A stretch of DNA of 64,000 nucleotides from Eledone cirrhosa (GCA_964016885.1 OZ024742.1:119758016-119822015); one strand, 5' to 3'; shown: positions 25,495 to 40,699, counted from the first letter of the stretch. Numbers and translations: made by a program. The notes: generated by a model not told the origin, from the letters alone.

Positions 25495-26858
25495 TGATGA
25501 CAACAATAATAACAACAATAATAAAAAAGAAAAGGAAACAAAGGAAAAAATAATAGGAAAATATAGAGAAAGAAGAGAAAAAGAAAGAAAACTGATTGTT
25601 ATATGTATTTTCTTGCTGAAGCTATTTAAATGAAAAATATAAATGTTTTGTAAAAACAAAGTTGTTTTATGAGTAAATTGTTAATTATTTTCCATTTAGG
25701 AGGAAAATATGTAATTGCAAGTTGTCAAAAGATAGAAAATGTTTGATCTATGTAAGAAAGCCATCTATGTACAATAAGGAATACTTAATAAAATATGTTG
25801 TTAGTTGATATGCTCTGTAGATATGGTTACTTCATCTTGGTGACCTGGTGTTTAGAAATTAAAATTTAGAGCATCAAATCTCAGTACATAATATAGGACG
25901 TGTATAAAGGAAGATTTTATTGAAATTGTATAGTCAAGGGGTTTATATAAAGTCAAAGAGATTATATAAAAGCTCTTTTGGTGTTTTTTTCAAAACATAT
26001 TATATATATTTTGAAGAGACTGAGCAAACTATAGCCTTGGAATAATTACTCTAATGCTTGTTGTTGATCTACAAGATAAAAGTGATTGATATTCAATATT
26101 TTTATTAGCACATAGCTTTTTATTATCAATTTTTAATATCATCTCAGAATGCAAAAGACTATTTTTTCAGGTAAATTATGTAGTCATGCTCCCAAAAACT
26201 ATGAGTTAGCAGCATCAAATCAATTGTTTTTATCAGTTTCTCATTGTAGATTATTACCCACAAACATCAATAGAGGGAATACTTTTAACTATAAATTTAT
26301 ATATACATATATATATGTGTGTCTGTGTGTGTATACATATGTGTGTATGTATGTAAAGAGGGAGAGAGAGGCGGTATGTAAAATATTGATACTGAAAATG
26401 GACACTGTTGGTGTTTATGTAGTTTGGGTTTTGCTTTGGAGCCTTAGAAAATAAAGGTCTTGTTTGAAATATTTAAATTTATTTTAATCTCATAACACTC
26501 TAGCATTGATCATATTTTAAACCTCATTTACATAATATTTGCCAATGTATGCAAGTCGTAGTTTCTCTCTAACTAGAATAAAGTATTAAAGCACAGTAAG
26601 ATTTAGTGTTGTTTGTTATATTGTTGATAGTTTTTGAAAGTCTATTTACTACTCAAAGCAATTACTATCATTTTTTTCCAGTTTTCGAAAGAAGCAAGTT
26701 TTGTCAGCTGTTTTAATGACACATTTGTGCAAGCTAATTACAGAAATAAAAAGGTTAGTATATTTTCATACATTGAGAATAGGTAATTCTAAAGCTTAAT
26801 TGTTTTCTGCAAATATAAAACAATAGCCATCTTGCCTTTTACACGCACACGCGCATGC

Positions 26859-26902
<44 letters not shown>

Positions 26903-29900
26903 CCTCATTTGTCCATCCATATGAGTATGCATAGATATGCCCAAGACTCGTTGAGAAGTCCTTTTTTCACCAATTTGCTGACAGCTCTATACTTTCTCAG
27001 CTTCAGCTTCTTCTTAACTCATCATCTCCTGGCATGCTCATATGCTAGAGCATGTTTCTTTATGAGACTAGGATTAATGATGAAGTCTTTTAGGGAGACC
27101 ATGAGAGAACTGTTGTAGAGTTTATGCTGCCCACCAATTATTCATTTACCCAATACTAACTCCCTATAGAATACATATTTTAGAAGTCCTCATCCATTCT
27201 GACAGTGTGGTCTGCCCAGTGCAGCAGAACTCTGCATAGAAGAATGTGGATGTGAAGTAATATCATACAATTGAGGACCTTAGTTTCTGGGACCTTATCC
27301 TTCCAATAAATGTGCTGCAATTTACACAGACAGCAGAGGATATGTACGTTTCTTGGTATTTCTGCAGTTCATTCACATATAACAAAGCTAGAATAACAAC
27401 CCTGTAGAATTTCAATTTGGTTTGGATACTGAGACCCTATCTCCCCCAAACTTTCCTGAGGAGTGTATCAAAGGCAATGCTGGCTTTGGTATTGATTTTA
27501 TCATAGATGTAGATGATCCTTGGGAGATGTTGCCAAAATATGCAAACCTGACAAATCCACAGCCATGATTGCTATGTCTTGTACTTCTTGTGGTGGGGGT
27601 GTCTGATTGGTAACATGACTTTGTGCATCTCAGACACTAAACTTTCATTGAAAGAACATTCAACTACAAACAGAAACTCACAAACTGCAAATTTCTTCAT
27701 CTGATAATGTCTGATAAAGCTATTCTGGATACATCAGTCAGCATGGCTGTAACCAAAAAACATACATAAAAACACAGGGGCCAACACAATCAAATTTAAC
27801 ATTGTGGTTTGGAATATTGCTATTGACTCTCAATCATCAATTACACTGGCAAATCTGCCCCCATAGAATAACCATACTAGGATAATATATTGGCACTGGT
27901 ACACATACAGTTACACATTTTCAATCATGTAGTTCTTAATCACTATTTTTGTTTCATTATTTTCGGTGGATTGATTGGCAGTATTGGTAGAGCGTCAGAA
28001 ACCATGCTTTGCAGCACATAGTTATGGCCCTTTACGTTCTGAGTTCTAATCCTGCCAAAGTTAACTTTGCCTTTCGTTCTTACTGGGTTGATAAAATAAA
28101 GCACCAGTAATGCGGTGGGGTAATTGCTGGCCTTGTGCCAAAAGTATAGAAACAAATATTTTGTTTTGTAACATTTGTTACTTGAGTTCTTCTGAGAGGG
28201 TCATGGGGGCAGAGTCCTCAAACACTCCTTCCAGCTGGTCCTGTCTGAAGCAACCGTCTCTAATTAATCTGGCTGGATCACCAAGCATGACCAGTCAAGC
28301 TCATGGATGTTATCCAACCATCTTGCTCGGGGACTACCCCTGGGTCTCTTGCCGGTTGGTTTTGTCCGTAAAATCTGTCCAGCAATCCTTTCCTGAGACA
28401 TTCTAACCACAAGCCCATAATATCGGAGCTGTGATCTCTCAATTCAGAGAAGTAGCAGCTCTACCTGGAGAGACAGTAAAAGCGTCCAAAGTTAAGACAT
28501 GGGAGGACTTTGGGGTTAGGTTGAAATCTGACTTCAGATCAGCAAATAAAGTGTTCTGGCAGACCATCCGCCAACTTTGTAATAAGAAGCCCTCCTCCAC
28601 ACCTTCTATCAAGAATGCATCCTTGTTGAGAGAAAACTTTGCTAATCCCCTAAACCCAATGTTATTTGAATTCACTTTGCAAATATATAAAATATTATAG
28701 ATATCATGAAGGTTTGTAATTATTTTGTCATTGTTGTTGTTGCTTATAAAATTCTCATTATCATTGATTCTACTAGATACTTACAAAGGCTGTGGAAAAT
28801 CTTACAGCAAGGGATATGGCAAATTTTAAGAGGGGATTTGAATTTGCTTTTAAAGAATTTGAAAAGGTACGGCATACAAAAATTATTACCTTTTCTTTTA
28901 TTTTGTATTATTTTTAATTTTTTCAGGTGACATTATGAATGGGATTAATATTTAATTAGCAAATTTTCTCAAGCCAATGTGCAAATTACAGTATATAAAG
29001 ACATTTATTTATGAATAATAGAGCTTGCGCAATGTTTTTTCAAAATTTTTATTTCACCCATATATTTTTTCAACTTATCCTTAACATACTAGAATAATAT
29101 GTTTGAACTTTTTCATTTTAGATGTGATTTAATAAATCTGTTAGGATATAACTATATATGTGTGTGAGAGTATGCATATATATGTGTATGCATGTGTGTA
29201 TATATATATATATGTGTGTGTGTGTATGTATGTGCATGTGTTTATATATATATATACATATATATATATAGCTAGTCTCTAAAGTCTGGCTCAAGCCCAG
29301 AGTCTCACCCGGCCGGTGCTTATCCCAATTTCCATGGCGTTAAGCAACTGAAAGTACAATACTAACCCTTGGACAGGACACCAGACCATTGCAGGGTTAA
29401 ACTCTCAACTATTGCTAGTATTCATTTTCAGTTGAGTATACTGGAAAAACATGAAATGAAGTCTTTTGTTCAAGAACACAACACACAACCCAGTCCAGGA
29501 ATTGAACCCACAACTTTATGGTCATAAGTCAAACACCCTTACCACTAGGTCACGTGCTTCCATATATACATATATATATCTTATGAGACATTTGAGCAAG
29601 TGACATTGCAGCAAAAATATTGGGGATCTGCGTGTTACAATGAGATCAGGAACTTTGAGTCCAGTTGTATCCATAGGCTACAAGAAGCAGGAGGGAGGAG
29701 AAAATCATTATCAAACATACCAGCAATATTATCCAGTAAACCTCACCCTTGCAGGATCTGGGAACTTGCTTGCAAATCCTTGGCTGGTCTAAAGTGTCAT
29801 ACCTGATATAAACATCCAAACTGAATGAACTGAATAGGTTGTTTGGATCCTTATATACTTGGCGTAGCAATAAAGTCTTTAGAATAGTATTCTGTCTGCC

Positions 29901-32900
29901 ATATATAGCAGTAAATGTAGTTAATATTAGTTGGAATTTGAACTTTGTTGTACAAGTGTGATATTCTGTATGAATGTGTATTTTGTCACAGGCCCATGCA
30001 TAATTATTTTGTTGTCATTCTTGTGAGTTTATAATACACACATCGAATGGATTTAAGTAAAGAAAATTTTAGATCATGTGTTTTCATTGAATGGAAATGA
30101 GGCAAATCAGCAACAAATATTGTACAATTGAAGGAGAGTGGAATTAACAACATTCCATCAAATTCAACCATTTATCATTGGCCGTCTTTGCACAACCACT
30201 ATTCATGCCAAACTCATTCATTAATGCAGAACCAAAACAATCATTGTGTTGCATTGCACATGTTACTGGAATAAACAAAGAAAATTTGTTTTTGCTTCAT
30301 TAGAAGAGGTGGTGGATGAATCGTTGCACTGATTTCAACAATTGCCGAAAGAACGATTCCAGAGAGAGTTAAATGCTTTGCATAAGCACTGTAAAGATGT
30401 TATTGCCCTCAATGGAGATTATGTTTTGCAGAATAAATAAATTTTAGTTTCAATATATTGTGCATTTTCATTTAAAAGGTTATTGTAAGGAATTTATTGC
30501 CACGCCAAGTATATATATATTTATGTTGTATGGTTTTGTTAATAGGTAGCTGGGTTTGTGATCTAGCTTCAACAATGAAAGTGTGATATTAATTTGTGTT
30601 AAATTATTGATTTTTTAATGTATTTTCATATTATTTATTTATCTTTTCCATTTCATTATTTGTTACTTACTCTTCAATAATTCACTTCATTATAGTTCAG
30701 GAATAAGTCTAAACAAAATGGAGTAGGAGCTCAATGCAATGAAGTTATTATGTTACTTACTGATGGTGGGACAGATAATGCTAAAGATGTTTTTGATAAA
30801 TATAATTGGCCAAATAAGACGGTATGTATATTTTCTTACATTGGGAAGGCAGCATTTTAAAACTCATTTCTTGTTGTTTAACCACAATTCAAACCTGATT
30901 GAACAAACCTATGATCAAAGGTTTTCCAGTCATAACCATCATATCTGTTTTTAATATATTGTATATCTAGGTCCACATTTACCAATACAGTCCTCTTCCT
31001 ATTTTAATATACAGTATATCTAGGTCCACATTTACCAATACAGTCCTCTTCCTGTTTTAATATACAGTATATCTAGGTCCACATTTACCAATACAGTCCT
31101 CTCCCTGTTTTAATATACAGTATATCTAGGTCCACATTTACCAATACAGTCCTCTTCCTGTTTTAATATACAGTATATCTAGGTTCACATTTACCAATAC
31201 AGTCCTCTTCCTGTTTTAATATACAGTATATCTAGGTTCACATTTACCAATACAGTCCTCTCCCTGTTTTAATATACAGTATATCTAGGTCCACATTCAT
31301 CAATACAGTCCTCTTCCTGTTTTAATATACAGTATATCTAGGTCCACATTTACCAATACAGTCCTCTTCCTGTTTTAATATACAGTATATCTAGGTCCAC
31401 ATTTACCAATACAGTCCTCTTCCTGTTTTAATATACAGTATATCTAGGTCCACATTTACCAATACAGTCCTCTTCCTGTTTTAGTATACAGTATATCTAG
31501 GTCCACATTTACCAATACAGTCCTCTTCCTGTTTTAATATACAGTATATCTAGGTCCACATTTACCAATACAGTCCTCTTCCTGTTTTAGTATATAGTAT
31601 ATCTAGGTCCACATTTATCAATGCAATCTTCCTTCCTTTTTTTAAAATAGTAGGTCGAGCAACTACATGGAAAGTTCCCTAAATAATTTTAGAGTCTTAA
31701 ATCCTGCCTCTTGTCACTAGAAAAGTGATAGCATTTTTTTCCATGATTTTCAACAAATGGATAATATCAGCAGTGGAAAAAACCTAAAGAACTAAAAAAA
31801 CAGTATCCTTGGTTCTTTCTGGAAAATCGGCTTCTTTCCTTTCTTGATGATGATGATGATGATATATATAAACTTAAGAAAATTAACAGAGAAGACGGGA
31901 CAAAAACGGAAACAAGGCAAAACAAAAAACAATTTTTTTAGAGGACTTTTTATTTTAATTATTTTTTTAAAATAAAATACAAACGAAGGACACAGAGCTC
32001 CTTGGTTATTAGCCATTGACGTGGACTTTGGCAGTTTTGACCCCTACCAATGGTACTGCTAGTTTACCCAGGGTCCCAGCATCTGACATAAGCCAAACAC
32101 TGTCCAGTGGAGTAAGCAACAAGAGACAAAACATTAATTTATAGCAATTAATCTACAAGTATACACAGAATTTTATGTGATGTTATAGCATGAGATTCAT
32201 GAATGAAACAAAGAAAAAAAGGAAGAAGAAAGTAAGATAACGTTTTAAAAAATATAAGCCATTGTAATAAATGGGGAGAGAAGAGATAAACACATTCGTC
32301 ACATTAGTATTGATAAACTTAAATCAGGATAGATTCAGTTAGAAACTGATTGGACCATTACTCACCAGTGTACTTGATATTTGGGGTAGTAGAGTATAGT
32401 TATATGAAAGAGTTGGGACCCCAATGGCTGAGCTCTTGCCGTTTCAACAGCTAATTCTATACTGAATGCCAAAGGCATTGGTAGTTAACTGACTGTCTCA
32501 TTAGGAGACGTCATTTATCCAAATAAGGGCATACATTGTACTTAAGAAAATTAACAAAGAGAACAAGGCAAGGTTTACATTTTCAGACTTCTGTGATTGT
32601 CTTATGGACATGTGTTGTTAAATATTAATGTTATTTAATAGATTCTGAAGAGATTAATATAGCAGGAATGAATATTCCTGTTATTTTGATTGAAACATTC
32701 ATCAATCAATTAAATGATTTAATTTAAATCCTGGTTATTTTTTATTCATGTATGTATATGAAGTTTGTGTATTTGTATATGTAAGCATACATATTAATGT
32801 ACATTAGTTCCATTATCTAAGATGGTATGGTATGGTTGGTGGGTTATTTGACTGCTATTTCTAGTATATCAAGTGGCTACATAATAGTTTCCTCATTGGC

Positions 32901-35900
32901 TCTTAATAAAAGTAAGTTTGTTGTAAAACAATTATGGTTTCATATTTGAAATAAAAATATTGGTAGATGGTTGGACATTTCTTAGAGTGAATTCAAGTAT
33001 TTTAGATTATGCCATGAAATATAATCTGAGAATAGTAAATGGAGTTTTTTACTTCTCTTTATTCTTATATCTCCTAAATATTATGACATTGATGTTTTCA
33101 GTGAGTCATAGATGAGAAAATTGTAATAAATGTTTAGTTGTCTAGATATAAATGTTTGGTTGTCTAGATATAAATTTCATCATGAAATGTGAGTGTGTCA
33201 GTGAAACATATACATATACACCAGGTCCAAACAGAAAGGAACCAAACTCCCACTATCACTGCCTCCGTCTCTCCCATTCTCCCATCTCTCACTATTATGA
33301 GCAAATGGGGGCCCATGTGTTGGCCACCCCGTGGGCCAAGGACACCAAAAGTCTCCATTGCTACAGACCCAAGTGCAAACCCGAGAGTGACCGATATTTG
33401 GCTCAAAGTGCACCAGGTTGCCACTGAAGAATGTGTTGTTGCATGTGGCATCCCAGATGAGGATTTTACCAAGGCAGAACGGGAAGATGGTGGTGATGTC
33501 TGGCATTTATGAAACGTTATTGTTTAATCTTAATGTGTAATTATTTGGTGGGATAATGGATTGACAGATGTTAAATAAACACTTTTTTGTATTAATTAAA
33601 TACCTTATATACTCTGTTTAAATATAACTATGGTTGACTTTGCCCAACTTAACGCAATTTATATTCAATACCAGGTTGTAATAATAGCTGTTTATTTCTT
33701 TTTATTAAAGGTAAGAGTGTTCACGTATGCTGTAGGTCCTACTGCAAATCCTACATCTGCTATACGTTGGATGGCCTGTAGTAATCGAGGTAATCTTATT
33801 TGATGATGCTTTCAGTGTTTCAATATTAATTATATTTTTATAATTTGATTAAGATCTGTAACCATTACAAATCTGATTGATTAAGATCTGTAACTATTGT
33901 AGATTTGAAAAGTTCTTAAAATGATTAGATGGGTTGTCCAGAGTATAAATGACATTGATTGAAGTGCTGAGTTTTTTATATTTTGTTGTCTGGCCATAGC
34001 TTTTTCTTACCATGCCAATCACAGCTGTATTTTTAGCAAACTTTACTTTTTTGTACATCTGTAATTGCAAATTAAAAATAAAATACTTAAATCTTCGTAG
34101 ATAACCACTTGATGTCAACTATAAGTATCATTACAAAGTAACTCTCACAACCAAAAATATCTCATTTAAATAATATATTCTGTTACTATCAGAAGTTTAG
34201 TATCTGTTTTTTTTGTTTTTTTTTTATTATTGAGATTACTTTATGGCACACATTTTAAAGCTGGTGGCAAGCAATGCAAAGGTTTAATACAGAAGTTTCG
34301 TAATGTAGTTAATATTTATTGATATTAAATGTGATTGGTGTAATCCAATGTAAAGATGAGTTCAAATATTATGTACAGTATATTGAACATACATGTATTT
34401 TATATCATTGTAAAAGGCCTAATAGTCTAAGGCTGCTAGATTTGGAGAATTTGTTAGTAGTCTGATAATGTTGATAATTATATTGATTGTTGTGGATTTT
34501 ATTTTTTCAGGATATTTTTCACAGATTCCAGCTATGGGTGCTATACGATCCAAAGTTCAAGTAAGTTATCAAAAATTCTTAATCGAAATTCAATTAAAAT
34601 CTAAAATATTAAAACAATGTTAATTTCTGATATTATTCAATAATTGCTTGCATTTTAAATACTTCTTTCAATCTAAATATTTATCAGTAAATTAATTTGA
34701 TTTCAAAATATTTCTTAAATTCTACGAGACATTTCATCAATTGTAATAAGTTCTTTTTCAAACATCTATTCATTAAATGCAAATGTTGATTATTCTATAA
34801 ATGTAGCATGATTCTATAAAAAATTACATTTTTTTCCAGGTGTCATTCAGAAAATGTCTTAAATCATATTTTACCACTTCCCGATTAAAATTAAATTATA
34901 TGAATGTTAAATAATTCAGATTATTTTTTTTTCATAAATTACAGGTTTACTTATGGAAATTAAATCTAATTTGCTTTGTTTTAAATTTAGCATATAAAAA
35001 CATATATATATATATCAGCTGTTTATAACGGATTTATAAGATATTCTTTGCATGAAAACAAAAACAGGAAGAGCAGTTAATTAAATCCAAAGGAATCTTG
35101 CACCTTCATGGGGTTTTAACATTCAATGAAACGGAAAATGTTTTTTTGGCTTGTTTAACTCTCGGCTAGTTTCAATATGCATTGATTCTTGTTATCATTA
35201 TTCTTTCAAAGCATTGATTTTTAAAAAAATTGTTTTTAGAATTTAAAAAAGAAACAAAACAATTATGAAAAGTAATTAAATCTTAGGGAGGTTCTACTCG
35301 CTAAAGTAATACAATATTTGAATTAATCATAGATAAGCAGCTCTTTTATTTAGTGTCATGTGAAAGAAGACATTTTTGTTTTTTAATTTCTACTTCAAAA
35401 TGAAAGTTATGTCTAAGTTGAGGAAAAAATTATGTATTTTTGCAATGGCTCATATTTAATCTTTCAAAATACTAAAACATTAATGACTGCAGTACCAATA
35501 AAAATTTAGATAAATGATAAATATATATATATATTTATTGTCTATAATATTAATGCAGTATAGGTAGATATGCTTTAAGCTTTTCATGTTTCTCAAACAA
35601 TGTTATTTAGCAATGCAATTTGATATGTTAGAAACTTTGGAAGAAAATAGCAATTTTGAACCCAAATTGGTAAGAAATCAAATTCTTGATTTAATTAACT
35701 AGGTTTATTTAAAATTTATCTAACTGGATAACACATCATCATTCTCATCATTTAATTCCAACTACCAAGATTGTTTTAATTGTGTTGTTTATCAGTATTC
35801 CATTTCAATATGATTTCAGTATACTATCCTTCTCCATTATAGAGTGTGGTTGAGAAAGAAATAGAAAGCTGTAAAAACATTTTCTGGTGCTAGTTGTTAT

Positions 35901-38900
35901 TTAGCCTTAGGTCTGCTCTAATTGAACAGAGCTATGGTCAAAGGCATTTTAGCTGTAACCATCCCATTTTCCCCACACATACTATAGCCAAAACTATATT
36001 GTACTGTATGGTCATCCATTTTCTTAGATGGTAGTATGTAAGTTGAGGGAGACTTGGTTGCTATTTATAGCTGATCGAAAAACCATTAGATGCTCCCTCA
36101 TATCTAAGACTAGTTGTTAAATACATTGCATAAGGGTAATTTCTTTAGTAGTAAACAAATATTAAATAGTGGTTTGTTTTATGAATACTCTGTTTGGAAA
36201 GGTTATTTATTCTGACAACATCAAAATGAGATGACCTACTGCAAATGGAATTATTCCAATTTATGGCTTTAGTTACTTAATCTGCTACATTAGAATAATT
36301 TTCAGCTGTTTTTTTCCTCTTTGCCTATATAAAATGTGTTTTGTAAAACATATCTGCTCTTTTTCATCTTCAATTAAGACATCATTTCACATTTGTCAAT
36401 TCCTGTTTTTAAACCCTGTATAAAAGATTGCATTTTTAGGAATGACCTTATTCCATGCATGTTCTATCAAGATGTTTTAAAACATTAAAATAACTTCTTT
36501 GTAAGCATAAAATTGAGTTCCTGTCATAGTTTTTAACTCTAAAACAGTTTGTAAACATTCACTGTAGGTCAACCCGTTTTCTTCAGAAAATTAATAAAAA
36601 AAAAAAGAGAAAACGTACTAATTCAGCTGTTACTATTACTGCTGTTATTATTACTGCATTTACTAATGTTCATACTGCTATTACAACTAACAACTATCAG
36701 TATGCCTAACACTACAAATAATAATAATAATAATAGTTGTTTCTACTTTTGGCACAAGGCCAGCAATTATCCCAATACATTACTGGTACTTTATTTTATC
36801 GACCCCATAAGGATGAAAGGCAAAGTTAACCTTGGCAGGATTTGAACTCAGACCGTAAAGGGCCGTAACTCTATGCTGAAAAAAATGTATCCAACCCTCT
36901 ACCGATACTGCCATACCACTACCCTAATAATAACAATAATGATTTCTAATTTAAACACATATCAAGCAATTTTAGGGTGGAGGAGGTCAATTAAATTATC
37001 CCCAGTACTTGACTAGTACTTTATCTTATCAACCCTAGAAAGATGAACAGCAATGTTAATCTTGATGTGATTTAAACTTCAGATGTAAAGCATCAGAACA
37101 AAAAACTGATTGGTTGATGCGTTAACAATTCTGCCAATCCATTACCTTAATATAACGGTTTCTGATTTAGGTGCAAGGCCAACAATTTTAGGGGGAGTGG
37201 AAAGTCGATTAAATCAATTCCCGTGCTTTACTGGTACTTTATTTTATCGACCCTGCAAGGATGAGAGACAAATTAACCTTGCTGGGATTTGAACTCGGAA
37301 TGTAAAAGGCTGTAACTATATGCTGCAAAGCATGTTGTTCAATACTCTACCAATACTATAATAATAGCATTAAGTCAGCCAAAACTTTGGATGAAATTTG
37401 AAAATTATAGGCCCCAAAAGATGAATTCTGAAGTCACTCTGCTCATAGGATAAAATAATTGTTTCTACTTTAGGCACAAGGCCAACAATTACCCAGTGCA
37501 TTACTGGTACTTTATTTTATTGACCCCGTAAGGATGAAAGGCAAAGTCAACCTCGGCGGGATTTGAACTCAGATCGTAAAGGGACGTAACTATGCTGGAA
37601 AGCATGGTGTCCGACCCTCTACTGATACTGCCAATCCACCGCTCATAGGATAAAATTAAATACTGCAAGACATTTTCTTGGTGGCTCAACCAATTCCGAT
37701 TACCACTAATAATGATAGTAATAATAGTAATAATTACAACAATAATAATTGTTTCTATACTTGCTTAGCTTTTCCTTTAAAGTTGGCTTATTATGTTGGC
37801 TCCTGTATTTAACTGGCAAAGTTTGAACTCATAATGTAAAAGGGATGTAACTAAATACCCCAAAACCATTTTGACCAACCCTCCAATGGTTCTACCTATC
37901 CACCACCCAAATGATAATAATTGCAATCATGAAGTTTAAAATATATTAGGAATTCTGGAGTGTTTTCTGGTACACTAAATATAATGCATATTTCTTTTTA
38001 TGATATAAAGTGTCTTCGTTAATGATATTTTCAAACCAGCAATAAAAGATTATTGATTAAAGAAAGAAAACAGCATGAAAGGAATTTCACGAACAAAAAT
38101 TTTCTCTTATTTATTAATTATATGCAAAAAATAAGAATCGATGCATATTTACTACAAAATATCTAAATAAATGATTTCATTTATTACTGAATTTAAAAAG
38201 AAAATGATTATAAAAATTTTACTTTTGAAAAATTTATCATTTTTTAAAAACAATGTTTGATATTTTGGTTGCAATCCATGTAAAATATGTTGGTACTGCT
38301 ACGTGTAATGTATGTGACTTAAGCTCTGCTTGCTATGTTATTTATTCCAGCACTATATAGGAGTTCTAGCTCGACCTTTGGCCCTTAATCATTCTGAATA
38401 CATCAAGTGGGCTGGGGTTTACCAGGATAGCCATGTAAGCTGGCTATTACCTCTTCCTTCTACAACTTATATTCCTATTCACTAGTTATCAACACAATGC
38501 TATGCCACATGTTTTCTTTCTTTTCCTACTGCTTGTTTGCCTTACGCTCTAGTTTCTTTACACAATTTTATATTTGTCTCTTTTTTTTATGTGTGTGTGT
38601 ATTTTTGATCTCTTTCTTTCCCCACATACAACTGCTTGCATATTTTTTTATGAAATATTTTTTGTATGTATTTACCATCTGTTGTTACACCTTTTGTAAG
38701 TGTGTTTCCTGCTGTCTTTCTCTACATACTGCATTGTGGCACTATCTTTATTGATGTCAAGTGTACCTGATTTTAGCCTGAACCAAAAAACAAAAAAAAA
38801 CAAAAAATGATGTGTGCGTATTTCTTTTATTATTTTGCTGGTTTCAGTCATTGGCTTGTGGCCATCCTGGAGCACTGCCTTCAAGGATCTTCAAGCTTCA

Positions 38901-40649
38901 TTTTGACCTCTGTACTCATTTCAGTCTAGTATTTATTTTATTGAAATCTATTTATCAAATAAATAAGTTGTGTGTTTGACATAAAGGGACATAACACACT
39001 GGTTTACACTGGTACACACACACATGCAACATCTACTAAATTTAAATTCAAATATATAGAATTACTATCATTCCACTTAAAAGCATCAACAGCTTCAGTA
39101 GAAGACACTTGCCTAAGGAGCTGCACAGTGGGATTGAACCCTCAACTATTTGCTTGTAAACTTCTAAACCACATGGCTAAGCTTGCACATATGCATAATG
39201 CTGAAGGAACTAGCTTGTCATGTTCCTTTTGGATGATGTTTTCATAGTCTCTGTTCAAGAAAAGACTAGCATGAGGTGTTTAAGTTTTAAGTGGATGACA
39301 CTGTGCCATGGAGCATTAAAGAAGATTAAATGGTGGTATAATTTACCTGTGTTGTAATAAGTGATAGTAAGCTTATCCTTAATATAAAAGAAAAGAGAAT
39401 GGAGATATAACTCTCCCTTTGGTTTGATGTATTTTCATTGCAGTTTGTTTGGCTGATAGTGGAGGGTTTAAAATTTCCTAACATTAAATTGCATGTTGCT
39501 GTCTTCAGGCTACTTGTTGCTTTTAAGTCTCATTGTGTGTATGTAACATCATCCAGATTCTTGATTGCCTGTGATATTTTCGTATCATCAGCATAGCTAG
39601 TGAGAGCAGCTGCCTGTATAATTGAGTGTATGTCTGAGTGAGCTACTACAAACAACAGCTACTCTAAGTTCCCTGGTGGATTCCATTGACTATTTTATTT
39701 CTTTTGTGAGGACACCACAAATTGCAACTGCCTTACTTCTGCCTCTTAAAGAAGTCATATAGCACTTCTCTAGTTTACCGACTATGTCGAGATCTCACAG
39801 TTTGTGACATATTATTCTATGATAAACTTTATCACAGGGATTTGTAAAGTCACGATAATATATCCACTTTTGATATCCACCTGATGATAGCTCTGTTTAC
39901 CTTTGGAAGAGAATCTGTAGTGGTTTTGCTAAATCCTATTGAGGACTAGTTACTGAGTTTAAGCTCATTTCATCTGTGTATGTTATTTCATTTTCCTCCT
40001 TAACATCCATATAATTGAAGATTACCATTTCTCTATGTAGAGAAGTAGAATCAAAGAACTCATCTGGCTTATTTATTAGTTATTTATGTGATCTCTCAGT
40101 TTGAAGTAGCGACTCTAACTGACGTAACTCTGATCTCTGACCTATGCACTCTATCAAGCAACGTTACTTCACAGACCCTGTTGGCATTATATAAATTTCT
40201 TAAGTTATATCAATGTCTTTTATAAGGACTTTCAGACCTATTTGGTTTGAGGATCTCTTTCTCATTAGCTCTTTCCGTGTGGAGAGCATGTGTGGTTTCC
40301 ATCAGACCAAACATTGTTAGTGCAATGTTGTGGTCCAAGAAAATCATCTGTGCCACCTTCACACTTGAAGCTGAAATCGAGAATATTTTTACCTCTCATT
40401 GGATAAAGTTGTATTTGTTCCAAGAATAACAAGTTAGATAGATAAAGCTGAGACCCTGATTCTCTTTTGTTCATACAGCAACATTCCTGAGAGAATGTGA
40501 CCTTCAGGTCATTTGAAATTGGAGAGCTTGAAGTATCTCAAGAGAAGTATTGAAGTGTTGATCCAATTTAGTCAACACACCCTCCATTTTTCAAAGTCTA
40601 TCTTCAAGTATATCTTTGATTTGAAACATCTGGTAGATATGTGGGAGCC

Positions 40650-40699
<50 letters not shown>

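Larger units (their letters stand above)
26754..28776 (+). other. Intron (2.0 kb)
   Basis: CA microsatellite at 26840-26900, a minus-strand LINE fragment, a SINE and two opposed LINE fragments (listed separately). Confidence 0.85.
28867..30695 (+). other. Intron (1.8 kb)
   Basis: TG/TA microsatellites at 29155-29275, a SINE at 29290-29570 and a deleted mariner element at 29856-30512. Confidence 0.85.
30822..33710 (+). other. Intron (2.9 kb)
   Basis: An interspersed repeat (30880-30970), the 53-bp minisatellite, an unclassified repeat at 31860-32560 with direct copies of CTTAAGAAAATTAACA at its ends, and a minus-strand LINE fragment at 33195-33510. Confidence 0.8.
34561..38350 (+). other. 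Intron (3.8 kb) before the alternative exons
   Basis: Its first half is plain AT-rich sequence with an interspersed repeat at 35900-36130. The second half carries a cluster of five SINE copies (36735-37905). Confidence 0.85.

Noticed and set aside
30953..31640. Regular repeats resembling a CRISPR array.
   Set aside because: Units are contiguous with no unique spacers, and the setting is an animal intron; it is a minisatellite.
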